DNA of 37,071 bases from Phycisphaerales bacterium UBA1845 (lineage in GTDB: Bacteria; Planctomycetota; Phycisphaerae; UBA1845), in assembly GCA_002338715.1 (NCBI GenBank), contig DDIR01000112.1, forward strand, positions 16,987 through 54,057, in the 5' to 3' direction. Below are positions 1 to 9,850 of the stretch, one piece after another; the first letter of the stretch is position 1; each line of letters opens with the position of its first letter. The notes beneath the pieces are model-generated. The model did not search any database, was not told the DNA's origin, and saw only the letters and a program-made list of their open reading frames with translations. Made by a program: the position numbers and the translations under genes.

Positions 1-1005
1 GACCTCCCTCATGTCCACCATTCGTCCGCCGGAATCACCAGCGTTATCCGAGTCATGCGTACCCTTGCTGTAAGGTGGATGATGCCAATACGCGATCACC
101 CAGTCCTGCGCTGTGCCGGCCAGATCAGCTGTCAACCATTCGGCCATCGGGCCTGTTGCCGATCGGCTCACTTGATCCGAGTTCAACACGACAAAGTGCA
201 CATTGGCGTAGTCAAACGAATAGTACGCTTCGGTGCCGGAGGGCTCGCCACCCGCTTCGCCAGCCGTGGGAAGTACATGTGCTTCGTAATACGGCCCGGT
301 GGTCGCTCCAGGCGCACATGGCAAGGGCCAACACGCACCGGATACGGTATTGACGCCTTCGTGGTTGCCCAACGTCGGATAGCATACGGTGTGACGTAGG
401 ATGTTCGCATAGGGTCCGAAATGGTTATTGGTGAATTCGGAATCTGTACCATTGTTGTAAGCAATGTCACCCATGTGCAGGAAAAGGTCCGGCGGTGTTG
501 AACCCGTGACTGCGAGCATCGCATCGCGGACGGCGGCCTGATTGGCACCGTTGTCACCGCCGTCGCCAACGATCCAAGCCGTGAAATTGGAACCCGCGCC
601 GGGTGTGGGTGCGGTCACAAAGTAATGTTCCGAGGTTCCTCCAGCTTCGACTCCGCCGCTGGTCGTCCCGACGCTATAAAAATACTTGGTTCCAGTTGAC
701 AGTCCTGAAATGGTAACGACGTGGTCGCGCACATTTGCATTGGATGGCGGAATGACTGCCGTCGCGGTTGCTTCGAGGTTAAGGACACCCTCAACAACAC
801 CGTATTGAACGCGGCTGTCGGTTCCGGACGCCAAGTCCGTGCGCCACACGATGGTGATGCTATCGGGCGTCACCTGCTGGAGGTACGGTTCCCGGACAAT
901 GGCAGCCTGCACCTCACTGACCTGAAACAACGCCACTGACAATGCGGCGGCCATCAACACCGAATTGATGCATCGAAACCGTTCGATCGCGAAAAGACCA
1001 TTCAT
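1..1005 (-). CDS. Purple-acid-phosphatase-like metallophosphoesterase, exported (C-terminus beyond window edge)
   Basis: A continuous reading frame of 335 codons runs off the left edge without a stop, so only the N-terminal part is seen. The ATG at 1005 follows an AAGGA-type ribosome site. Residues 1 to about 34 form a signal peptide ending VQA. Residues 38-130 look like the Fn3-like N-terminal domain of purple acid phosphatases. The metallophosphoesterase core then shows GDGGDN (147-152), the GD of HMGDIAY (179-180), GNHE (213-216) and WHHPPY (307-312). These are the first four metal-site blocks in the right order; the final GHxH block would lie outside the window. The family hydrolyses phosphomonoesters or diesters with two metal ions; the substrate here is unknown. 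It is the last visible gene of an operon with the TPR and LamG-phosphoesterase genes, 38 bases after the TPR stop. It probably acts outside the cytoplasm. Confidence 0.85.
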   Translation of the reverse strand, partial: MNGLFAIERFRCINSVLMAAALSVALFQVSEVQAAIVREPYLQQVTPDSITIVWRTDLASGTDSRVQYGVVEGVLNLEATATAVIPPSNANVRDHVVTISGLSTGTKYFYSVGTTSGGVEAGGTSEHYFVTAPTPGAGSNFTAWIVGDGGDNGANQAAVRDAMLAVTGSTPPDLFLHMGDIAYNNGTDSEFTNNHFGPYANILRHTVCYPTLGNHEGVNTVSGACWPLPCAPGATTGPYYEAHVLPTAGEAGGEPSGTEAYYSFDYANVHFVVLNSDQVSRSATGPMAEWLTADLAGTAQDWVIAYWHHPPYSKGTHDSDNAGDSGGRMVDMREV

Positions 1006-1043
1006 GACAAATTCCTTCTTTGGTGTTCTATTCGTGACAAGCC

Positions 1044-1952
1044 TCAATGGGTTTGCCCATCAAGTTTGCTCAACAATTCCTGCGCCGGATAGTAGTTCGG
1101 CGAGTTTTTCAGCACCAACTCCAGATCACGGCGGGCATCGGCGGCTTGGTTCAACGCAATGTAAACTTCTGCCCTCAAGACCAATTGGATCGCCGTGATC
1201 TTCTTTTGCAAAATGCGATTGATTTCATCAAGGGCAGCCAATCGTTCCCGGCGTGCCTCGTCGAACTTTTCCATTGCATCCAACACCGCCGCTCGCTGCA
1301 ACAGCCATGGTACTTTGGAGCGGGCAGTTGCGATCGCCGAATCGACGATCGAGAGCGCCTTGTCTCGGTTACCGCGGGCCAGCTCGACGCGAATTTGCGC
1401 CCGCTGAAGCGAACCCAGCGAACCAAAAAACTCCAGCGCCTCCTGGTATCCATTTGCGGCATCATCCCACCGCTCGAGTGACTCCTGCCATGCGCCACGT
1501 TGCAGATACACGCCGATGTCGCGGGACAATTCAAGCGATGCAGTCAAATCCGAAATCCCCGCCTCGACCCGACCCGACGCATGACGAATTCGGGCACGCT
1601 CTACAAAGGCGGCTGCCGTTCCCGACGTGTGTTCAAGAAACCGCGTCAACTCGATTTCGGCTTCCTGGCCCTTGCCCATGCGGGCGAGGGTCAATCCGCG
1701 GTGGGCGCTCACATCCCAGTTGCCCGGAGCCAGACGTTCCGCTTGATTCAGATCTTCGAGCGCCGCATCGTACTCGCCGGCCAACCGACGATGATGGGCG
1801 CGTTCGATCCAGAGTTCGGCCCGCTCGGGTTCCGCTTCAATCAACCGGCTGACGCGCTCGATGTCATGATGGGCACCGGGATGCGCCCAAAGTGACAAGG
1901 GCAACCCCAGCACCAATACCCAAAGAATTTGGAAACCAAATACCTTCTTCAT
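1044..1952 (-). CDS. Exported TPR-repeat protein
   Basis: This 302-residue protein starts with a signal peptide (about residues 1-23, ending LWA). A mature N-terminus rich in His (HPGAHHDIERV) follows. The rest is helical tetratricopeptide repeats, about six or seven, for example residues 45-78 (WIERAHHRRLAGEYDAALED) and the WLLQRAAVLDAMEKFDEARR unit near 215-235. TPRs bind other proteins, so it is likely a periplasmic scaffold. It starts 16 bases after the stop of the giant LamG-phosphoesterase gene and is followed after 38 bases by the purple-acid-phosphatase-like gene. The three are therefore almost certainly one transcript, and the TPR protein may assist export or assembly of its two secreted phosphoesterase neighbours (inference). 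No enzymatic motif was seen. Confidence 0.8.
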   Translation of the reverse strand: MKKVFGFQILWVLVLGLPLSLWAHPGAHHDIERVSRLIEAEPERAELWIERAHHRRLAGEYDAALEDLNQAERLAPGNWDVSAHRGLTLARMGKGQEAEIELTRFLEHTSGTAAAFVERARIRHASGRVEAGISDLTASLELSRDIGVYLQRGAWQESLERWDDAANGYQEALEFFGSLGSLQRAQIRVELARGNRDKALSIVDSAIATARSKVPWLLQRAAVLDAMEKFDEARRERLAALDEINRILQKKITAIQLVLRAEVYIALNQAADARRDLELVLKNSPNYYPAQELLSKLDGQTH

Positions 1953-1968
1953 TCAATCGTTTCCGCTA

Positions 1969-4900
1969 TCAGTCACATGGCGATGCGATCGTCCCCGTAA
2001 ACTCCAGTTGCAACAGTGCAAAGTCGTCGAGATCGACGTCGCCATCGGAATCCTGATCGGCATCGGTGAAGTCGCCCGGGCTGCATCCGCCCGGAGGCGT
2101 CAACACGCCCGGACCGGCTAGACACTCTGCGAAGACCGCAAAGTCATCCGAATCCACGTCACCATCATGATCAAAGTCGAACGGCCCGTTGCAGGCGGCT
2201 GGGTCCTGACCCGGATTGGCAACCGATGGGCAGTTGTCATCCACATCGCAAACACCATCGCCGTCACAATCTTCAAATGTCCCCTCGCACAGGCCGTTCG
2301 TGCATGCGTCACCGACCGTACAATCGTCCTGATCGTCGCACGTACCGCCCTCATTGGCAGGTGCAATTTCGCACAAGCCATCGCCTGGGTTACATACCCC
2401 AATATTACACGTATCGTCCAAATGCGAGCAGTCTACTTGCACGTTTTCACAAACGGCATTGCTGCAAATATCGATCGTGCACAACAAACCGTCGTCACAA
2501 TCGATCGATTCCTCGCAGCAGTCTGGAATTGATTCGTTCGAACAATCGTTGAATCCGATAAGTAACCCGCTATCTGTCACGTAAGTCGCACCGTCGATCG
2601 CTCCGTCATTGGCATTGCCAGCCGAGTCAAACGCGATGCCCCCTGCGGACTCATTCATGCCCCAACGACCGATAAGTCCGGGAGCGCTTTCGATCTCGAT
2701 GTTCATTGTCGCTTGGATGGCCGATTCGCTGCGGGCGTAGTTCCAGACGCGAACTTCGTCCATCAAGCCCTCGAAGCGCCCGGCTGACGAACCGGTCGAT
2801 GTCTGGGCTGTGCCCAGCGAGAAGTGTTGGATGCTGTCGAAGCGCGGCGTGCGATTGACGGTATTGGAACCGTCGAGGACGCCATTGAGATACAATCGCC
2901 AGGTCGCGCCGTCGTACGTTGCGGCGACATGATACCACACATTGAGCGTGTCGATTGCGGTTGTGCCGCTGACCGGGAAATTGTTTGGCGCGGGATCGAC
3001 CGATTCAAAGTCCGCGGTGAGCACACTGCTGGTTCCATCGATGCCCATGAAGTAATTCATGTCGCGGTTGTCGCCATCGGCTTCTCCGCGACCCTTTGCG
3101 ACGATCGGAACGGCGACGATTCCACCGCTACCGCTGCTGGCCGTCAAACCGGACCCGGTTGGTTTGATCCATGCTTCAAGTGTGAACTGGGCGGCTCCCA
3201 GGAGCGGTGCCGTTCCCATTGAAACGCCATCATTGCTGCCATCGAATTCCAACGCCGAAACGCTGGCCAACGCGCACTCGTCGGTCGTGCATGCGTCGCC
3301 GTCATCGCAGTCCGCGGCTCCGTCGCAACAATCTTCGATCAGCGAATTCTGGCAGACGCCACCGCCGAAGTCGACGATGTCCGACGTCGCCCAGGTTGCC
3401 CCGGTGATGACTCCGACCGCACCGGTCGACGTCGAATCAAATGCATAGTCGCCCGAGCCTTCGTTGAGGCTCCATCGCCCGATCAATCCATTGCTGGTGA
3501 CAATCTGTCGCCCCATGCCATCGGCAATCTCTGCTGGCGTTCGGGCGTGATTCCAAACGCGGACTTCATCAAGCGAACCCTGAAGCCGACCGTCGGATGA
3601 TCCCGTCGAATTCTGGGCGGTGCCCAACGCAAAGTGCTGGATGCTGATGAAGTTCGGCGGTTCATTGGGACAGTTGGCCGCCAGATTGTCATCGACACCG
3701 TCGAGATAAACCTGCCAGCAGCTTCCGTCATACGTGATCGCGGCGTGGTGCCAGTCCGTGTCACTGATCGGCGTGTCCGCGATCACCGGATGGTTCAGGC
3801 CCGGCGTCGAGCCCGATGAATGCTCCTCAAAGTCGGCGGCCAACATCCCGTTGGCTGCGTGAATGCCAAGGAAGTAGTTCATATCGCGGTTGTCGCCTTC
3901 TGCTTCACCGCGTCCCTTGGTCACCAGCGGAATGGCCACATCGCCACCGGTCAATCCGCCATTGCCTGTACTGACCGTGTCACCGGCGCCCGTTCGGCGG
4001 AACCAGCACTCAACGGTAAAGTCCTCGGTTGCGAGGTCGGTCGCCTCGCCCATGGTGACCTGATCATCGACACCATCAAACGTCAGCGCCGCGACATTAC
4101 CGGGAACGCACAAGTCAATCGTGCACGCGGTGCCATCATCGCAATCGTCCTCGCTGACGCAGCAGTTGGGAATTGGCGTGTTCACGCATTGCTGCGCGTC
4201 GCATGTGTCTGTCGTGCACGGGTCGGCGTCGTCGCAGTCGCCCGCATCAACGCAACAGTTCGGGATCGGATCGTAACTGCACGTACCCATATCGCAGATG
4301 TCGTCCGTGCAATCATCAGCGTCGTCGCAATCTGCCGGCGTCACGCAGCCCATCGGCAGGTAGACTACCTCAAGCAGTGGGCGGTCGGATACGGTTGCCG
4401 CTTCGGCTGAATCAAACTGCCAAGAGTTGTCTTGAGCCGGTGGCAACCAAGCCCAACCGTGATTGGTCGAGGGATCGCCCAGCCAGGTCTCGATGCTGGT
4501 GGTGACGTCCAGCGTGTACGGACCGACGCCACTGCTGCCACTTGCGTCGGGGGTCGTTGCGGCTTCGATCCCATCGTTCTGGATTCCACCGCCCCATGTG
4601 TCCCAGGTGTCGGTGTCGTTCCACGGTTGCAACATGCGATAGAGCGACGCCCCGACACCACTGCTTTCATTGGTGACATTGATCGTCAAGTCGGCAGACA
4701 GGATCGTCGCGCCGGGAGGAATCAAGCCGGCGCCGCCACCGTATATGTCGTCGAAGCGCATGAGAATGTGGTCTTCAGAAACCAGATCGACGACCAGCGT
4801 CGTTGCGCCCGAGAAATCGGTGGTGGTGGCATCATCGGCAAGATACGTATCCACGTTACCACTGTAGCCTGATGCCCCTTGCTGGAACGAAACCGTGATC

Positions 4901-7185
4901 GGTGTCGCGCATAGCCCCGATCCCGGATTGCACACGTCTCCCGGATCGCAACTGACCGGCGAACCCGCGCACGCCCCGCCTGCACATGCATCAAACTCGG
5001 TGCATAAGTCGCCGTCATCACACGGATCGGTGTTCGGCGTTGACTCGCACACGCCGTTGCTGCACGCGTCATCGGTGCAATCGTTTCCATCGTCGCAGAA
5101 TCCGTTCGTGTTGGTGTATTCGCAGATGCCGTTGGTGTTGCAAGAATCGTGCGTGCAACCGTTGTCATCGTTGCAGTCCGCGTCGCTCGTGCAGGCCGTG
5201 CTGAAGCTCCACGTCGCGCTTTGCGTCGTGCCGGTTGCATCACTGACTTCGACATACCACTCAAATGTCTTGTTGACCGGCAGGCTCGGCCAAACCACGC
5301 TGGCGTTGGCCCCATCCAAAACGCCGAGTTGTGTGCTGCCGATCTGCTGGAATTCCGATGCGAAGCCACCACCGCTGTACGTCAATGTGAATTCACTGTT
5401 TGAGTCCGACTCAAACTGATCCAGCGTGGGTGAGTACGTTTTGACGTCGATGGAATTGTTCTGCACATCGAATTGCAGGATGCGAAGCCAACCGTCGCCG
5501 CCATTGGATCGACTCTGGTAGTCTGAGAGAAGGGTATGCACTTCGTTCCCGTTGAACGTGTCGGATCGTCGGGCTTCTTCGTGAACATGACCGCACAGCA
5601 TCAGGAAGAGATTGTCATTGGCTTTGAGCGCATCATAAACCGCCTGTCCCTGCGTGCTGAATGCGCCATTGGATTCCAGGAGGTAGTGGGCGGTCACAAT
5701 CGCTTTGCGGTTGCTGTAGGTTTGCAAGAGACCATCCGCCCAGCTAAGGACAGCCGCGTCGGGTGTCGTGTCATATTCGAGATGCAAGATGATAAAGTCG
5801 ATACCGCCGGCGCTGAACAGTTGGAAGCTGTTGTCATTGTTGCTTCCGTAGTGACCGCCATAGTACGCCCTGCCGGCAAAATGCGCTTCGCCGAAGTATT
5901 GATTGTAGAACGTGGTTGTACCATCGGGATTTGCGATCGGAGATTGGTCGTGGTTGCCAACCGCGATGCCAAATGGAATACCGTCAGTCAAGTTCGTTGC
6001 GATGGGATCTTCGATGATCGCGAAGGCATCTCGCGCGACGAGCCACTCTGAATCGTCTCCGCCGTTGTCGCCATTTTGAACGCAATCACCAAGCTGCGTC
6101 ACAAACGCAACATTGAGAATGTTCAATTGATCGAGTGCCCATTGTGTTTGTGCGCTGAAGGTTGCAGGGTCACCATTTTGCGAACAATTCGCCCCGCATG
6201 CATAAAATTGCGTATCGGGCATCGCGACGATCGCGAAATTCTCGCTCGCTTCACCGTCAATTTGCCGCCCGAAAAACGCCACATCCATTGTGTCGCCATC
6301 AGGATCGGTTGCGTTCACTTCCAAGGTCGGGTCAGTCCCGATGCCATCCGCACCGTTGGCCGGCATGACGAGGGTTGCTGCATTTGGGGGAAGATTCGCA
6401 TCAAATGGCGAACCGCCAACCCACGATGCGCCGTCCACCGTCCCGTCATTGGCATTGCCCGAAGAGTCTGCTGCCGTCGTTCCTGAACCTTCGTTGAGAC
6501 CCCATCGCCCCACCAAACCACTGGCCGACGTGATTTCACTGTTGATGCCTGCGAGAATTTCCGATTGACTCAGCGCTCGGTCCCAAACGCGGACTTCGTC
6601 GATGATCCCCTGGAATCGCCCCGATGCCGACCCGCTCGAATTGAACGCCGTCCCGACGCCGAAATGCTGAATGCTGTCTGCGCGCGGTTCGCGGCCGACG
6701 TTGACCGTCCCATCCAACTGACCGTTGAGATAAAGGTTCCAATCCGAACCGTCATACGTGGCTGCAACGTGATACCAGACTCCGTTGCTGATTGTTGTTG
6801 TACCGAACACCGGGTGATTCAATCCGGGTTCAGGACCAGTGCCGGCTTCTTCAAAGTCAGCCGCAATCACATCATCCGAATCACGGATACCGACGAAGTA
6901 GTTCATGTCGAGGTTGGAGTTCTCAGCCTCGCCGCGCCCCTTGGTCACCAGCGGAATGCCGACGAAACCACCGGTACCGGTATTGGCGGTTTGGCCCGTT
7001 CCGCTCCGCTGAAACCAAAACTCGATCGTGAATTCAGCCAACCCCAGTTCAGGCGTCTGCGAAGCGTCGCCAAACGAGACCGCATCGTTGGTACCATCAA
7101 ACGACAATGCGTTCTGACCGAAACTCACCCCGCTGCAAAAAAGCAGCGCGCAGATTCCTAAACCGAATGACTTGAATGATCCCAT
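1969..7185 (-). CDS. Giant secreted LamG / calcineurin-like phosphoesterase / DNRLRE / Cys-repeat protein with dockerin-like tail
   Basis: The protein has 1738 residues and starts at ATG 7185 behind GAAGGGGAA. Approximate domain order: signal peptide 1-23; LamG 25-250; short Ig-like stretch 255-310; calcineurin-like phosphoesterase 318-600 with MPDTQFY, QLGDCVQNGD, VGNHDQ, TAHY and CGHVHEE; Ig-like 600-660; Cys-rich slime-mould-type repeats (pattern C-DDG-D-CT-D-C) 665-760; DNRLRE/CBM96-like domain 762-945; Cys repeats 948-1030; LamG 1032-1268; Cys repeats; LamG 1310-1540; Cys repeats 1545-1655. The tail at 1662-1738 has two Asp-rich loops (DFDHDGDVDSDDFAVF and DQDSDGDVDLDDFALL) like dockerin or EF-hand calcium loops. 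All five metal-binding blocks of the phosphoesterase are present, so it is probably active. The LamG and DNRLRE modules suggest binding of a glycan or cell surface. First gene of the operon with the TPR and phosphatase genes. Confidence 0.88.
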   Translation of the reverse strand: MGSFKSFGLGICALLFCSGVSFGQNALSFDGTNDAVSFGDASQTPELGLAEFTIEFWFQRSGTGQTANTGTGGFVGIPLVTKGRGEAENSNLDMNYFVGIRDSDDVIAADFEEAGTGPEPGLNHPVFGTTTISNGVWYHVAATYDGSDWNLYLNGQLDGTVNVGREPRADSIQHFGVGTAFNSSGSASGRFQGIIDEVRVWDRALSQSEILAGINSEITSASGLVGRWGLNEGSGTTAADSSGNANDGTVDGASWVGGSPFDANLPPNAATLVMPANGADGIGTDPTLEVNATDPDGDTMDVAFFGRQIDGEASENFAIVAMPDTQFYACGANCSQNGDPATFSAQTQWALDQLNILNVAFVTQLGDCVQNGDNGGDDSEWLVARDAFAIIEDPIATNLTDGIPFGIAVGNHDQSPIANPDGTTTFYNQYFGEAHFAGRAYYGGHYGSNNDNSFQLFSAGGIDFIILHLEYDTTPDAAVLSWADGLLQTYSNRKAIVTAHYLLESNGAFSTQGQAVYDALKANDNLFLMLCGHVHEEARRSDTFNGNEVHTLLSDYQSRSNGGDGWLRILQFDVQNNSIDVKTYSPTLDQFESDSNSEFTLTYSGGGFASEFQQIGSTQLGVLDGANASVVWPSLPVNKTFEWYVEVSDATGTTQSATWSFSTACTSDADCNDDNGCTHDSCNTNGICEYTNTNGFCDDGNDCTDDACSNGVCESTPNTDPCDDGDLCTEFDACAGGACAGSPVSCDPGDVCNPGSGLCATPITVSFQQGASGYSGNVDTYLADDATTTDFSGATTLVVDLVSEDHILMRFDDIYGGGAGLIPPGATILSADLTINVTNESSGVGASLYRMLQPWNDTDTWDTWGGGIQNDGIEAATTPDASGSSGVGPYTLDVTTSIETWLGDPSTNHGWAWLPPAQDNSWQFDSAEAATVSDRPLLEVVYLPMGCVTPADCDDADDCTDDICDMGTCSYDPIPNCCVDAGDCDDADPCTTDTCDAQQCVNTPIPNCCVSEDDCDDGTACTIDLCVPGNVAALTFDGVDDQVTMGEATDLATEDFTVECWFRRTGAGDTVSTGNGGLTGGDVAIPLVTKGRGEAEGDNRDMNYFLGIHAANGMLAADFEEHSSGSTPGLNHPVIADTPISDTDWHHAAITYDGSCWQVYLDGVDDNLAANCPNEPPNFISIQHFALGTAQNSTGSSDGRLQGSLDEVRVWNHARTPAEIADGMGRQIVTSNGLIGRWSLNEGSGDYAFDSTSTGAVGVITGATWATSDIVDFGGGVCQNSLIEDCCDGAADCDDGDACTTDECALASVSALEFDGSNDGVSMGTAPLLGAAQFTLEAWIKPTGSGLTASSGSGGIVAVPIVAKGRGEADGDNRDMNYFMGIDGTSSVLTADFESVDPAPNNFPVSGTTAIDTLNVWYHVAATYDGATWRLYLNGVLDGSNTVNRTPRFDSIQHFSLGTAQTSTGSSAGRFEGLMDEVRVWNYARSESAIQATMNIEIESAPGLIGRWGMNESAGGIAFDSAGNANDGAIDGATYVTDSGLLIGFNDCSNESIPDCCEESIDCDDGLLCTIDICSNAVCENVQVDCSHLDDTCNIGVCNPGDGLCEIAPANEGGTCDDQDDCTVGDACTNGLCEGTFEDCDGDGVCDVDDNCPSVANPGQDPAACNGPFDFDHDGDVDSDDFAVFAECLAGPGVLTPPGGCSPGDFTDADQDSDGDVDLDDFALLQLEFTGTIASPCD

Positions 7186-8086
7186 GTGCTTTCCCCTTCA
7201 CTGGATCCTGCTTTAGCGTGTGCAGGAATTCCCTGCAACGCGACGCCATAACACCGATAGCCTGGTGGTCGTCCTACTGCGGAGGTGGAGATTCGGCCCA
7301 ATCAGTCAGGCTGAACGGATTTATCGACTTGGCAACTTACCCCACCCGTGACATCAAAACGGACTTGCGATGTCAACGACCCCGGCCCAAAGCAACAATC
7401 AAGACTTGAGTGTATGCTGCTGGGATATAACTTTCCCCGAGCGTGCGGCCTCCCCGCATTGAGAACCGACTCCAACTGTTCATGCCGTCCAACCCCACGG
7501 CAAATCGCAGCCGGTCCAATAGACCGATCATAGTGAATCGGGCAATGCCAAACAACCCGGTTACCGCACCGTTGAAGGTTGGTCAGCAAGACACCTGCCC
7601 ATGCGCAACGCAATCGAACACTTGACAGTATTGGACCAAGGTTAACTGCTCGAGAAGTGACATAATGTGTCCTCGAAAAGACCGGCCCCGACACCATCCG
7701 TGTCCCAATAAGATGTGTCCGGAGTCGTAGGCGAGAACGGGGCGCGGGTCAGATTCGCACATCCGCTTCGACGCGGCGAAAGAACTTGAGACTATTGCAA
7801 GCACTGCGGGTCGGTTACATTTGAGCCCCATGGTGACGCCTTAATCGAACTGGATGGGTAGTAATCCAGAGGCACTGGAATAGAAATCCGGTTAGCGCGT
7901 GATCGGACACTTTGACGGCTTATAATCCGGCCGTCATTTGGGCGCATGTCAGAAAACTGGGCGATTCAATTTCTGCTTTCATCAACGGTTGGCGCGACGT
8001 CTATCGCAGCGCCAATGGGTTTGCGTTGGACCCAACCAGTATCGCCCTCGAATTGCAATCAGTTCGGCTACGGGTGGAGACAAACC
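7186..8086. other. Divergent intergenic region between the phosphoesterase operon and the beta-propeller gene
   Basis: About 0.9 kb with no convincing gene. Open frames on both strands lack recognisable domains, are rich in Arg, Cys and Pro, and have no good ribosome site. The region must hold the promoter of the minus-strand operon starting at 7185 and that of the plus-strand gene at 8087. A TATAAT hexamer at 7921-7926 is a possible -10 box for the plus-strand gene, but I see no good -35 at the expected distance, so this is weak. No strong hairpin or repeat was noticed. Confidence 0.5.
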
Positions 8087-9820
8087 ATGTTCATCAGCAG
8101 ACGAAGGCGCGGACGACGTTTCATGACCAACGCATGCATCGGATGCATGCTCAGCGGAGTGCTGGCCATCCTGATGGTCGCCGGCTGCAGCAGTGAATTT
8201 CCCAGCGACCCCGTCGTCAACGACGACGATCCCGGCGACGTTACCACCGCCCGCGAAATCGAGGAAGCCGATATCGTCAAATTCATCGACGGTTACTTCT
8301 ACATCTCCAACCCCTACACGGGTTTGCGGGTCATCGACGCGAACGACATGTCCGATCCCCGGTTGGCTGGCTCCTATGCCGTTCGGGGACGCGGCGTCGA
8401 ACTGATCGTGCGCGACGACCACGTCTTTCTGTTTACAGCCGCGGACTTTGGATACTGCGCGGGCGAACCGGTGGCGTTCGACGACCCGGCATTTGGCGAC
8501 ATCACCGAACCCGACTACGACGGCACGCGCCTCTGGGTGGTTGACGTGTCCAACAAGGACGAACTCGCGTTGGTCGGGACGGTCGATTTCGATGGGACTG
8601 TCGTCGGTACGCGACGCGTTGGCGAGATCCTATACGCCACCGGCACGATCGGTTCGACAACCTTTGTCGTATCCATCGACATAGCCGATCCAAGTCAGAT
8701 TCGCGTCGTCGAGAGCCTCCGTTTCGGCGCCGACGCCGAAGACATCCACGTCTCCCAGGAGGCCATCTTCCTTTACGGTGACGACCTCACCGAAGCCGAC
8801 ACAACCCGCGTGACCTACGTCGACATCTCCAGCACCAACGGCTTCATCGAAAAGCGCGACAGCTTCCGCGTGCCCGGCAAAGTCCGCGACCGCTACAGCA
8901 TGGACGCCAGCGACGACGCCTACTATATCGTGACGCAGGACTTTAACCCGGCCAACTTCACGCAAACGCTTGGACTGTATGCCTACGACGTCAGCGATCC
9001 GGACAACGTTGATCGGCTGGCATTTCTCCCGATCACCACGCAGGAGACGCTGCGGACGGTTCGCTTTGATGGGCAGCGCGCGTATATGGTTTCTTCGGGT
9101 GGCGACGATCCGCTTTACGTAATCGATCTATCTGACCCCGCGAATCCCACGGTATCGGGTGAGTTGGCCGGCCCGGGTTTTAGCACGCATCTGGTTCCGC
9201 TGGGTGATCGGCTTTTGGGGGTGGGTTATGCAACCGGAGCCGCGTTTGAGCCAGCCGTCTCGCTCTACGACGTCAGCAATCCGGAGAACCCATCGCTGCT
9301 GTCCCGCATCATCGTTGAAAGCCTCAATCGTTTCAGCGTCGGTTCGGAGGCCACCGTTGATGAGAAAGCCCTCGGTGTGTTGGCCGATCTGGGTATTGTG
9401 CTGCTGCCGTACGCGGTGTTCGATCGCGACTCGGGCGAATTCATCGACGGCTTGCAGATCATCCAGATGACAAACACCAATCTGCGCGAACGCGGGCATA
9501 TCGAACACAAAGGCATCGTGCGCCGCAGCGGATTCGAGGACAGCCGCATGTGGCTGCTGTCGGAGGTCGCGTTCGCCACGGTCAACACCATCGACCTCGA
9601 CGAACCGCAACCCATCGCCGAGCTAACTCTCATCAGCGAACAGGAACTGCTCGACGCGGGACTGATCGACTGCGTAGACTCAGCCAGACTGTCGGGCCGC
9701 ACCATCTTCTACTTCGAAGGCAACGCCTTCTGCGGCACGTTCGTCCCGTTTTCAACGTTCCTGACAATGGCGGGGCTGGTCACGATTCGACTCAGGCGGC
9801 GCAGCCAATCCCGATCCTGA
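8087..9820 (+). CDS. Beta-propeller domain lipoprotein (Beta_propel / LVIVD-like repeats)
   Basis: This is the only plus-strand gene. The frame is open from 7946, but the ATG at 8087 is preferred: it follows GGTGGAG by seven bases and is followed by a lipoprotein signal (RRRRGRR, hydrophobic stretch, LMVAGC). The product is 577 residues. The N-terminal block EEADIVKFIDGYFYISN matches the conserved opening of secreted beta-propeller proteins (DEADIVK-DG-YIY). Repeats of the type LWVVDVSN, YAYDVSDPDN, YVIDLSDPANPTVSG and VSLYDVSNPENPSLLS follow, each a propeller blade edge. The C-terminus has a hydrophobic segment (FSTFLTMAGLVTI) and an Arg-rich end (RLRRRSQSRS). That could be a second anchor or a sorting signal, unusual for a protein already predicted to be a lipoprotein. 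Function unknown; probably binds ligands or proteins at the cell surface. Convergent with the ABC operon. Confidence 0.82.
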   Translation: MFISRRRRGRRFMTNACIGCMLSGVLAILMVAGCSSEFPSDPVVNDDDPGDVTTAREIEEADIVKFIDGYFYISNPYTGLRVIDANDMSDPRLAGSYAVRGRGVELIVRDDHVFLFTAADFGYCAGEPVAFDDPAFGDITEPDYDGTRLWVVDVSNKDELALVGTVDFDGTVVGTRRVGEILYATGTIGSTTFVVSIDIADPSQIRVVESLRFGADAEDIHVSQEAIFLYGDDLTEADTTRVTYVDISSTNGFIEKRDSFRVPGKVRDRYSMDASDDAYYIVTQDFNPANFTQTLGLYAYDVSDPDNVDRLAFLPITTQETLRTVRFDGQRAYMVSSGGDDPLYVIDLSDPANPTVSGELAGPGFSTHLVPLGDRLLGVGYATGAAFEPAVSLYDVSNPENPSLLSRIIVESLNRFSVGSEATVDEKALGVLADLGIVLLPYAVFDRDSGEFIDGLQIIQMTNTNLRERGHIEHKGIVRRSGFEDSRMWLLSEVAFATVNTIDLDEPQPIAELTLISEQELLDAGLIDCVDSARLSGRTIFYFEGNAFCGTFVPFSTFLTMAGLVTIRLRRRSQSRS

Positions 9821-9850
9821 CAACACGAATCGTACGTATGCTGTCGCAAC

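Noticed and set aside
7302..7697. Minus-strand open frame of 131 codons in the divergent intergenic region
   Set aside because: No domain, no signal, irregular composition and no ribosome site; treated as chance.
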